DNA of 64,000 nucleotides from Tetranychus cinnabarinus (taxonomy: Eukaryota; Arthropoda; Arachnida; Trombidiformes; Tetranychidae). Positions 31,086 to 41,441 of the stretch are shown here, in pieces (within the stretch, counting starts at the first letter, position 1; every line of letters starts with the position of its first letter). The DNA is taken from the NCBI GenBank assembly GCA_022266195.1, contig WHVY01000008.1, positions 1,550,001 through 1,614,000 of the forward strand, written 5' to 3'. Below the pieces are notes generated by a model. It saw nothing but the letters and a program-made list of their open reading frames with translations, had not been told where the DNA came from and ran no database searches. A program made the position numbers and the translations under genes.

Positions 31086-32018
31086 CTAGTTGAATTTAAA
31101 TTCGATATTGGGTTGGTAAAAGCTGGCATTTGGTTGGGTCGTGTTAAAAGCCATGTTTAGTGGCTTTTTGTTGAAATCAAAGTAATTTCCATAACCGCGG
31201 CTAAGAACTTTCAAAGGAACACTGAAGGCGCATTTATCAGCAACAATTGTAAACTTTGGCCATTCAACGTCTGCAGTGTGATCAATCTCACCATATTGAT
31301 CTAGGTGACAACTTTGACCTTGAAAGCTTCTTTTACATTCAACAGCAAACTTAATATCATCCGCATGTGAGAATGTAATTGAGCGATTTTCGGGTTTGTC
31401 ATCTTTCTTCAGAGAATAGATGAACCCTGTGATTGAATCTTTTTGCTTACTCAAAGTTATCTTATTTAACCCTTGAGGATCATAAAATGTAAGCACATCA
31501 TATTCAGAACAGTCAGGGAAAGACTCGTGGTAAGGTATAAGACTAGTTAAACTGGAAGCGACTGGAGCTCTGTTGCCATTGAAACCAAAATAAATTTCAT
31601 TATTTATCTTTTCATCGACCAGCAATTCACTCAATATTGTAAAATTTGAAATTGGCCGTTTTTCATTTCCAGACAATTGCAATTTATAATTACACTTTAG
31701 ACCATCCTTGTAGTACACTGCATACCTTTTGCTGGTCAACTTATTGCAATGCAAGTCGTAGGATTTATTTTTGTAAAAAAATGAAAGAGTCATGGTATCA
31801 TTGGGCTCGGTATAATTAGCAATCATGTCGATAGTCACATATTCAGCATTTAATTTACGATAGCCGGAAAAAATTACAGTTGCTACACAAGAAGAACCAC
31901 ATTCAGTAAAACCGAATTCATCGATGCTGAAGTAGTGTTTAGGAACTCCGCATTCATCAATAGCTTGAACTGCTGATAAACTTGCGAGAGAAATGAGGAT
32001 AACTTTAAAGTAAAACAT
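31086..32018 (-). CDS. Secreted protein X2 (310 aa), paralog of X1
   Basis: ATG at 32018; signal peptide MFYFKVILISLASLSAVQA, then IDECGVPKHYFSIDEFGF. Single exon, same Cys layout and sequons as X1. Differences are spread along the chain, most around residues 95-115, where X2 has four more residues (LTSKRYAVYYKDGLKCNY against FTKKKNVDGQQCNW). The central block (PDCSEYDVLTFYDPQGLNK) is identical. Function unknown. TATATAAA at 32067-32074; poly(A) signal on this strand at 30929-30934. Confidence 0.85.
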   Translation of the reverse strand: MFYFKVILISLASLSAVQAIDECGVPKHYFSIDEFGFTECGSSCVATVIFSGYRKLNAEYVTIDMIANYTEPNDTMTLSFFYKNKSYDLHCNKLTSKRYAVYYKDGLKCNYKLQLSGNEKRPISNFTILSELLVDEKINNEIYFGFNGNRAPVASSLTSLIPYHESFPDCSEYDVLTFYDPQGLNKITLSKQKDSITGFIYSLKKDDKPENRSITFSHADDIKFAVECKRSFQGQSCHLDQYGEIDHTADVEWPKFTIVADKCAFSVPLKVLSRGYGNYFDFNKKPLNMAFNTTQPNASFYQPNIEFKFN

Positions 32019-32066
32019 GATTACTTTGATCAATGATAGAATAATGATTTTACTGAGATTTCGAGG

Positions 32067-32074
32067 TTTATATA
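32067..32074 (-). promoter_or_regulatory. TATA box of secreted gene X2
   Basis: TATATAAA 49 nt upstream of the ATG, conserved with X1. Confidence 0.65.
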
Positions 32075-32999
32075 CTGAGTTTTCACCTGTGATTGGGTCA
32101 CCTTAAAATTGGATGATTCCTAGGTATCTTCTTGTCTCATTGTGTGTCAATAAAAGTCAATTATGTTTACTGTCTCGATTGATCTAATTTTTCATTAAAG
32201 GGCGAATTTACTGTGACGCAAAGTGTTCACCTGTGATTGAAAATTTAATGATTGTTATTATATGATATCTCTCCATTGTGCTTCAATAAAAGTCAATATG
32301 TTAATTGCCTAGATTGATTTTATTTGAAATAATAGCTGATTTTGCTAGCATAATATTAATCAAGACTAGCATGGCAACAAAAAAATGTTAAAATGATATA
32401 AAATTTCAACTCATCGAACAGATTTCATTGTTATTTGCCAAAGAAACGAAGCACGAAAGTAGCCGATGATAGACAGAACAGTGTTCGATCAGTTTACAGT
32501 TTACAATGAACAGCATTGCAAATGATTAATAGAAGGGAAATACCAGAAAACTGGGCCATGATGGATAGGCATTGAAATATTGAGTGATTTTTGCAATTGC
32601 AAAAATCATTGATTCGTCATAAACCGAATCTGAGACATGTCTAAACAGTTACTGGAATAAAATAATTTTCTTTCTTGTTCTGAAAATGTCAGTTTAGTTT
32701 CTTAATTTAAATGGTGCAAAAACCAACTACGGAGTAATGGTTAAAACGGCTTGCTAGAACTTGTTAGACCTTAATCATAATGCAAATGACTGAAAAATTC
32801 TTAGGTTTGTAAAAAGAAATAATTTGCAATCAAATTCAATGTTATCAACGATATGTCGGCTTTATTTCAATCAGATTTCCGTGAAACATCAATATTTATG
32901 AAAAGACAAGTTCGGTTGATGATTTAATTTAATGGAAAGAAAAAAATTGAATTAAATACAGATGTAAAGAAATGCAAACCAGTAATTGTAGTTCGTAAT

Positions 33000-35525
33000 A
33001 GGTAAGGACGTTAAACTATTCTGCTTTGAACAATTGAATGTTTAAAACTCTACATAATTTATTTCGTTTCTATGACACTGAATTTCCTAAAGGGCGAATC
33101 CTATTGGCCTACCAGTTCGTGAATCGCCATTCTCTTTGGTATTTTCTTGATCATTTTGTGCTTCTAATTTCACATTTTGTCTGTTGTTGGATGATGCTGG
33201 ATCCCAACTTTGAACTTCACCAGAACCCAAAAGACAAAACATTATCACACCGGCCACATTAAGTGCAGATGATATGTAAAAGAATCGATACCAATTCTGT
33301 TGAGATGGATTTTTACCAACGATTTGAGCGGCTGCTTCATTAGCAATCAATGAAGCTATACTGGCCATTACGCTGTAAAAACCAGATAATGTACCAGCAA
33401 ATGAAGGTGCAATATCTAGATGGTTAACTGCGACTCCAGCATCGGATAAAGTACCCATTCCTTTAGCGATGGCTAAAGTTAACACAACGAGAACCTTCCG
33501 TTTGCCTAATAATGTTATGGCTACTAAACCAAATGAACAAGTTCCAAGAGCTAGAAGAGAGTTAAGATAATAGTTATTATAATAAAATAAAGTTTGTCTG
33601 TTGATTTAATTAAACTTACATAAGACAGTGACAACTTTACGAATAGCTGTTAATGAAAATCTGTTTGTTTTCCTTACTCTGTCTGTAATTGCACTTCCAC
33701 TCAATTGAGCTCCAATACCAACCAACCAAGGAAGACTCGCTACAAATCCATTCTGAAAATGTTACAATTGGTAAAGTTAGTATTTGGTTTTGGTTTTGGT
33801 CAAAATCGACTGAATCAATACTTACAGAAGTATGTGAAAATTCGAGGACATCTTCATAAAATGATGGCATCTGTGCAATGACAGCTCCAACAACCCATCC
33901 GTAAGTGAAGGCAGGAATTAAATATGCAATAACGGGAATAGAAGTAAACATTTTGACCCATGGAACTTTCACCTTTTATAATGAACAGATAAATGAAAAT
34001 ATTAATAAGCATTGAATATCGATGATTATTAATGATGTGCATTGTCGTATCAATTACTTACCGAACCTCCTGAACTGACTGATCTATTTTTCAATATCAA
34101 TTCCAACTCTTCAGCACCTAAATATGGATGATCTTCTGGAGTATCATAAACAATAATATAATAGATGATGGCTATAATCAAATTGAATGTACCAAAGAGG
34201 TAAAATACTGAAGGCCAACCACCAAGGAAACCAGAGTCAACCAGAATACCAGCAAGAGACAAGGATACCAGATTAGCGAATATACTTCCAGATGTTACAA
34301 CAGAACTGGAAAGAGTTCGCTCCGAAGTCAGTGCCCATCTTGATATAACAACATTGCACGAAGGTAAAATGATTCCTGTACAGATTCCGTTGATTATTCG
34401 TATGAAATAAGCTCCAGCAAAACTACGGATTGATATCGTTGGGAATAATAGAGTCACCAGACCATTCACCAAAAGTGTTAGTGTTACAACTTTTCTTGGA
34501 CCATATAACTCACAAATACGACCACCGAATAATGACATGACTAGAATTCCCCAAAAAGAAGCTGCAAGTACTCGAGATTTATCTACATTCGACCAATTAA
34601 CATGGACACTTCCTGATGACTTCAAAGGTGCAATTGTAACATCGACTGTTGAGTTGAGTGTAGAGTTGACTGAATCTACTGTGTGTTCATGTTCCTTACC
34701 AATCATGGCCACTACCGTCAAACTAAAGCTGTTAAGACCAACACATATGGAAAAAATGGCAATATTTGAAAGGATGAATATAAACCAACGAAATCGAGTA
34801 ACGTTATTGATCATTGATTTGATTGAAACAACACTATCACCTCTGGAACGAGTCATTTTTGTGTTAATTTGTTGTTTGGATGAAAGTTAAACTTATAATA
34901 TAATTTACAATGTTTTACAACTTAAACAAGAGTATTGTTAATAGTTTGTCGATTGTTTGTTTGAATGAAAAAGTTTCATTCAGTCTCGTCCTTTTAGATG
35001 TTTTTTCGTACCTTATCATCTCTGTTCATTAATCTTTGTTTAATTTGAATAATCTTTTGGATTTAGATCATTGCTTTGAATTCATTTTCTGGCGCAATCT
35101 GATTAGATACAATCGCTCACATGCAACCCTTTGAATTGATCTGATTGAAACATTTAATCTAATGTCTCGTGTTCAGTACAAGAATTATAAATTTGTGTGT
35201 TGATAATACTTAATCTAGATGGAATCAAAGCCTCGAAAAAATCGAACCCTTCAAACTCTTTAAAGCTTAACTAGTATTAATTAGCGATTAGTTTCACTGG
35301 GATTTGATATTTCACATAAACGTTAGTACTAAAGTATTAGGAAAGTTGCTCTACGCTATCAACTTAATAATTTGATGATTTTAGTTTGACATTGAACATT
35401 TGATGAACAGTTAGTCGCAAAGACACGAACGCACCAAATTAAATAAATGAATTGAAAGAAAACCTAAATAAACTAACTAACGGGTGATCTGACCATTGAC
35501 CATAACGTCACTTGAAGTCACTCAA
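33000..35525. repeat. Left arm of palindrome 2
   Basis: Reverse complement of about 36028-38540. The inner border is sharp: CATAACGTCACTTGAAGT near 35520 against ACTTCAAGTGACGTTATG near 36030. Arms enclose complete MFS genes facing away from the centre. Confidence 0.88.
33087..34856 (-). CDS. MFS transporter, SLC17-like, copy 2
   Basis: Exons on the minus strand: 34856-34062, 33972-33826, 33752-33620, 33550-33087; 1539 nt, 512 aa, with all junctions GT..AG and in frame. Probably a membrane anion/solute symporter of the SLC17 (sialin / phosphate / organic anion) group. The first helix (WFIFILSNIAIFSICVGLNS) is followed by a loop with glycosylation sequons (NST, NWS). Signature stretches GPRKVVTLTLLVNG, RIINGICTGIILPSCNVVIS, RWALTSER, TLAIAKGMGTLSDAGVAVNH and DIAPSFAGTLSGF follow, with about ten to twelve hydrophobic segments and a polar C-terminal tail. 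Substrate cannot be told. Five residues differ from copy 3 by eye (V/A, S/N, Y/H in exon 1; P/L, I/V in exon 2). Confidence 0.9.
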
Positions 35526-35599
35526 GCAAGTTATATTGTCGATGAAAGAAGCAACGAAAATTGGTCCTTACCGATAATTACATCCGATAATATACTATT

Positions 35600-35830
35600 G
35601 GACCTGGAATAAAGTCAGTTCAATTTCTTATTAACAAAACTATTCGGATAAACGTTTAGAAATAAAAGTTAAGGAAACTCGATTGAACGTTTTGGCTACT
35701 TCTGAGTGTATTTATGTTTAATGGTCGATTACAAAAGTGTTGAAGCTGAAAAGGGTAAAAGTATTGAGAAAACTGTTAATAATGAAAACATTGTCACAAA
35801 CAATCGTCAAGTGTTTGAGAAAAATTGATT
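35600..35830 (-). pseudogene. Internally deleted legumain relic in palindrome spacer
   Basis: In the unpaired centre of palindrome 2. 35690-35745 matches the legumain prodomain (CGTTTTGGCTACTTCTGAGTG, TTAATGGTCGA). From about 35745 it jumps to the legumain 5' end (GTTGAAGCTGAAAAGGGTAAAA, AACTGTTAATAATGAAAACA = minus-strand signal peptide and start). Everything between, about 1.1 kb of enzyme, is deleted. The preceding bases resemble the 24355-type 3' UTR relics. Confidence 0.8.
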
Positions 35831-36027
35831 CACTGTCAATTCTGTTAGATGAAACGCAATAAATGAGAAGAAGACCCTATCATTTCAAGGTTTCGTTTTC
35901 CATGTTTAACTTCATTGTTCATTATTTACAGCATAAATTTTTGTATCTTTTATTTCAAAAGGAGCTACTCATGGTTTTATTGGAGCGTATTTAATAACGA
36001 TAAACAAGCTACGCAGGTATTGCCAGA

Positions 36028-38545
36028 ACTTCAAGTGACGTTATGGTCAATGGTCAGATCACCCGTTAGTTAGTTTATTTAGGTTTTCTTTCAATTCATT
36101 TATTTAATTTGGTGCGTTCGTGTCTTTGCGACTAACTGTTCATCAAATGTTCAATGTCAAACTAAAATCATCAAATTATTAAGTTGATAGCGTAGAGCAA
36201 CTTTCCTAATACTTTAGTACTAACGTTTATGTGAAATATCAAATCCCAGTGAAACTAATCGCTAATTAATACTAGTTAAGCTTTAAAGAGTTTGAAGGGT
36301 TCGATTTTTTCGAGGCTTTGATTCCATCTAGATTAAGTATTATCAACACACAAATTTATAATTCTTGTACTGAACACGAGACATTAGATTAAATGTTTCA
36401 ATCAGATCAATTCAAAGGGTTGCATGTGAGCGATTGTATCTAATCAGATTGCGCCAGAAAATGAATTCAAAGCAATGATCTAAATCCAAAAGATTATTCA
36501 AATTAAACAAAGATTAATGAACAGAGATGATAAGGTACGAAAAAACATCTAAAAGGACGAGACTGAATGAAACTTTTTCATTCAAACAAACAATCGACAA
36601 ACTATTAACAATACTCTTGTTTAAGTTGTAAAACATTGTAAATTATATTATAAGTTTAACTTTCATCCAAACAACAAATTAACACAAAAATGACTCGTTC
36701 CAGAGGTGATAGTGTTGTTTCAATCAAATCAATGATCAATAACGTTACTCGATTTCGTTGGTTTATATTCATCCTTTCAAATATTGCCATTTTTTCCATA
36801 TGTGTTGGTCTTAACAGCTTTAGTTTGACGGTAGTGGTCATGATTGGTAAGGAACATGAACACACAGTAGATTCAGTCAACTCTACACTCAACTCAACAG
36901 TCGATGTTACAATTGCACCTTTGAAGTCATCAGGAAGTGTCCATGTTAATTGGTCGAATGTAGATAAATCTCGAGTACTTGCAGCTTCTTTTTGGGGAAT
37001 TCTAGTCATGTCATTATTCGGTGGTCGTATTTGTGAGTTATATGGTCCAAGAAAAGTTGTAACACTAACACTTTTGGTGAATGGTCTGGTGACTCTATTA
37101 TTCCCAACGATATCAATCCGTAGTTTTGCTGGAGCTTATTTCATACGAATAATCAACGGAATCTGTACAGGAATCATTTTACCTTCGTGCAATGTTGTTA
37201 TATCAAGATGGGCACTGACTTCGGAGCGAACTCTTTCCAATTCTGTTGTAACATCTGGAAGTATATTCGCTAATCTGGTATCCTTGTCTCTTGCTGGTAT
37301 TCTGGTTGACTCTGGTTTCCTTGGTGGTTGGCCTTCAGTGTTTCACCTCTTTGGTACATTTAATTTGATTATAGCCATCATCTATTATATTATTGTTTAT
37401 GATACTCCAGAAGATCATCCATATTTAGGTGCTGAAGAGTTGGAACTGATATTGAAAAATAGATCAGTCAGTTCAGGAGGTTCGGTAAGTAATTGACAGA
37501 ACAATACACACAATCGGTATTCAATGCTTATTAATATTTCTACTTTCTTGATCATTATAAAAGGTGAAAGTTCTATGGGTCAAAATGTTTACTTCTGTTC
37601 CCGTTATTGCATATTTAATTCCTGCCTTTACTTATGGATGGGTTGTTGGAGCTGTCATTGCACAGATGCCATCATTTTATGAAGATGTCCTCGAATTTTC
37701 ACATACTTCTGTAAGTATTGATTCAGTCGATTTTGACCAAAACCAAAACCAAATACTAACTTTACCAATTGTAACATTTTCAGAATGGATTTGTAGCGAG
37801 TCTTCCTTGGTTGGTTGGTATTGGAGCTCAATTGAGTGGAAGTGCAATTACAGACAGAGTAAGGAAAACAAACAGATTTTCATTAACAGCAATTCGTAAA
37901 GTTGTCACTGTCTTATGTAAGTTTAATTAAATCAACAGACAAACTTTATTTTATTATAATAACTATTGTCTTAACTCTCTTCTAGCTCTTGGAACTTGTT
38001 CATTTGGTTTAGTAGCCATAACATTATTAGGCAAACGGAAGGTTCTCGTTGTGTTAACTTTAGCCATTGCTAAAGGAATGGGTACTTTATCCGATGCTGG
38101 AGTCGCAGTTAACCATCTAGATATTGCACCTTCATTTGCTGGTACATTATCTGGTTTTTACAGCGTAATGGCCAGTATAGCTTCATTGATTGCTAATGAA
38201 GCAGCCGCTCAAATCGTTGGTAAAAATCCATCTCAACAGAATTGGTATCGATTCTTTTACATATCATCTGCACTTAATGTGGCCGGTGTGATAATGTTTT
38301 GTCTTTTGGGTTCTGGTGAAGTTCAAAGTTGGGATCCAGCATCATCCAACAACAGACAAAATGTGAAATTAGAAGCACAAAATGATCAAGAAAATACCAA
38401 AGAGAATGGCGATTCACGAACTGGTAGGCCAATAGGATTCGCCCTTTAGGAAATCCAGAGTCAATAGAAACGAAATAAATTATGCAGAGTTTTAAACATT
38501 CAATTGTTTAAAGCAGAATAGTTTAACGTCCTTACCTATTACGAA
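36028..38545. repeat. Right arm of palindrome 2
   Basis: Inverted copy of the left arm, carrying MFS copy 3. Beyond the stop codon its flank (AGGAAATCCAGAGTCAATAG) matches the flank of the dead tandem copy at 29.5 kb better than that of its palindrome partner (GACACTGAATTTCC at 33.07 kb). Confidence 0.85.
36690..38449 (+). CDS. MFS transporter, SLC17-like, copy 3
   Basis: Exons 36690-37484, 37564-37710, 37784-37916, 37986-38449; 512 aa. Donors GTAAGT in all three introns; acceptors TATAAAAG, ACATTTTCAG and CTCTTCTAG. Same motifs and presumed role as copy 2, almost the same protein, with the last ~130 residues identical. The two genes are divergent, separated by about 1.8 kb that includes the palindrome spacer. 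Their first ~650 bp upstream are mirror images, so they probably share regulation. Confidence 0.9.
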
Positions 38546-40735
38546 CTACAATTACATGTTTGCATTTCTTTACATCTGTATTTAATTCAATTTTTTGATT
38601 GGCATCAAATTAAATCATCGACCGAACTGGTTTCTTTTGCATAATATCTATGGAAATTTTATTTCGTTTGACAATGAATTTGACTATAAATCATTTTTTC
38701 ATACACTGAAAATTACCCATTTTAACCCACTAGTCATTAAAGTTGAACGAAAAGATGTATTAACACAAAAGTTTGTGCACAAACTCCTTTGAATTGAATA
38801 AAATACCAGTACAGTAGAAAGAGATGAAAAAGACTTGCAAAACTCGCATTAGTTTTAACATTTAAAGCTAGCATCTTATAAATCACTAGGTTACATTTTT
38901 GTTTGCCATCTTTTTGAATCAATGTAAATAACTTTTGAAACCTTGGGTCAAATTCAAACAAACTTTTTTCATGCAATGCCCATTGACTTATAACTTACTA
39001 CTTGTTAGTTAGTGATTATAAAATTTGGTTGAAATCGAACCACCGATTTTTGCTCTAGCTTTGATAACTTGTGGCTTTTTGCATCTTTAAGTCTACGGTT
39101 ATACTTATTGTAGATGATTTATAATTGATTGATGTAGATAATAATGATGAAGAAAAGCTAAGCTTCCCTGCATTATTGATGCCAGACTCTGGGTAAACAA
39201 GGATCTAACCTTGCTTACAACTAATATACTTGCATCGATATCAGATGAATAAAATGAACCAGATAATGAATTGGTCTTGATGGATCTCTATTGCAATCTT
39301 CGAATTAGCAAATCCTTGTTATTCAGGATTAGTGCAAAACTATTGGGGAAATTCATTTGAATTGCGAATCACGTGGATTGATTGTATTTATCAGGGTTTT
39401 GACTGCAAATTGAAAGCTCACTTTGACACGTTGAATACAAATGCCTCATTTGGGACAAGATTCAACATTGAAATAAGATCTAATCAATCTTCATTAAATT
39501 AGTTATGAATCTATATTCGATTGTCGAGTGATCTGCTTATTTCTAAGCTAAATATAAATGTATTATTGCCAATATTTTTGCAGAAAGCTTTATGATTTAG
39601 AGTGTAAAATAATTACCTGGCGGCTCAAAATCCATTGTTAATCAAACAACCATTTCATTGAATTTATTTTAGATTCCAATGGATAACAAACAACATACAA
39701 ATTGCACAGACAATTCAAAATGCGTTCCATATGAGGTCCAAGGTTTGGAAGATGAAAAAATGCAATCTTAATTCACTTTAAATGCAATATTGATTTGTAT
39801 TAGTTAAACAAATGTAATAAATAAGACCAAGTGCGATGGACTCTTCAAAAGAGCAATTTAATTCTATGGGAAAATAGTGCATTAATCAAAGCTTATTTTT
39901 GCTTTATTTTCGGAAAATGGCCTCGAATTACTAAAGACGAAAACTGTCAAAATTTATTGAGAGGTCTTGAGTATTGTGTCAAGATGAAGTCGTTCTGGAA
40001 GTGTTCAATCAAAATTTTTGCAAAACTTCTAAAAGTGAAGCATTGAAACTCTGATAAAAGTTTGTAAGTTTCATTCAATAAACAGTAATACATTTCCCTG
40101 AGCAAAGTTCGTTTTATGTTCACTCTGAGTATTTCTTAGGGAACACTTAGTAACTTTTTACCTCGCATTGTAATATCAATAATTAATTAATCCTTCCTAT
40201 CATCACTTTTAGATTAAAATGGCGGAGGATTAAGAAGAAACTCAAGGATTTTGCTTCTGAAGAAATGCACGTTTCTATTGTGAACTGAAAGGGTTCCATA
40301 GAAGTACTAAAAATGAACATAAAGTAATTTTTCATTTTAACATGCTAAATGATTATTCTCTCTGTTTACTGTTCAACATTCTTTGTTAATAACTTATCAA
40401 AAATTCAGTTTTTTGCATCATTTAAGCCAACTTTTTAAAGATGTTCCTTAATCAACTATATAAAAAAGTGAATTCAAAGTTGATTGCATTTAGGAAATTT
40501 CATTTCATAGAAAATGGTAAGTCCAAGATTTTTTCGCATTTAAAATCTAGATTTTCTAGCTATGGTATAGATATTGGAGTTTAATTGAACTAAGTTTTAT
40601 TTCGATGGTCGATTCGTCGGCCAAGAATGGCCTTGTTTTAGTAACTGGTTAGAAATGTTTCAATCACAGGCCATGAAGCCGTGGTAAATGCTGTAAAACC
40701 AAGATGAAATATCTGGATTTCAATTAGATCATATT
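38546..40735. other. Intergenic
   Basis: 38550-38750 still resembles the flank of the 29.2 kb region (inverted). The rest holds no supported gene. A TATATAAAA near 40458 followed by ATG|GTAAGT at 40514 looks like a promoter and start, but the frame ends after about 30 codons; it may be what is left of a 24355-type gene. Confidence 0.45.
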
Positions 40736-40739
40736 AAAG

Positions 40740-40870
40740 ATGAAAGAAACAAGAAAATCGACCTTTTCTTATAGCTAACGACATCTATTGAATCAGAAAT
40801 AAACTCAATTAAATTCTTATCAACAAAACTTGATTGTGTTAACGAATAGAAGTAACTAATAAAATTATTG
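40740..40870 (+). pseudogene. Relic of the 24355-type gene 3' UTR
   Basis: AAAATCGACCTTTTCTTATAG, AGCTAACGACATCTATTGAA and AACTTGATTGTGTTAACG correspond to 24952-25050 downstream of the small secreted gene. As at 24-26 kb, it converges on a legumain, so this is the second copy of the same gene pair with the partner lost. Confidence 0.75.
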
Positions 40871-40889
40871 ACTTACAATTGAAGTACAA

Positions 40890-41248
40890 TGAAAGTAATC
40901 GTAATACCAGAAACGGATTTCAATGACAGGTTGTCATGAGAGAATGTTGAGGCTTGAAAAAACTTTTTCTGTAAACTGAGTGGCTCCTGGGTTATTTGCG
41001 TCTGAAATTTGTTTCGTTTTATCAAAATCATTTTTCAAAATTTATATATTGTCTAAAATGGTTTAGCCTAGTATTAGATAAAAGGAAAGATGAAAGCATA
41101 AAATTTTGGGTTCCAAACCGGTGATTTTTTGATTGAAAAATTCTAAATCATTTGAATTGATTGTAAAAGTTTTTTCAAGCCTCGATATAATCTTGAATGA
41201 CATCCCTGTCATTGAAATCGGCTTCTGGTATTGCGATTACTTCCCTTT
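40890..41248. mobile_element. MITE-like element with ~80-bp terminal inverted repeats
   Basis: 40892-40974 (GTAATCGTAATACCAGAA, GATTTCAATGACAGG, GAGGCTTGAAAAAACTTTT) is matched by the reverse complement of 41164-41248 at roughly 85% by eye. The ~190 bp between have no reading frame. Size and structure fit a non-autonomous DNA transposon. Target-site duplication could not be fixed because the outer edge is uncertain. Confidence 0.65.
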
Positions 41249-41441
41249 TTAGTCTATGAGATAAATTTTAAGCTAATCATAAAGAACTGCAGAATAACAA
41301 TTGTGTAACAAATATTTCAACTTTATTAATTTCTTAGATTCAAGCATCAGTCAATTTCATTCAATTTGATAGCAAAAACAGATTTTGCTGAATATTTTTC
41401 CAACACCTTTTCGTTGTTGATTCATTTTATCCATTTTTTAA

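Noticed and set aside
40458..40670. TATATAAAA, ATG and GTAAGT suggesting a gene
   Set aside because: Splicing gives only about 30 codons before a stop; probably a relic or chance.
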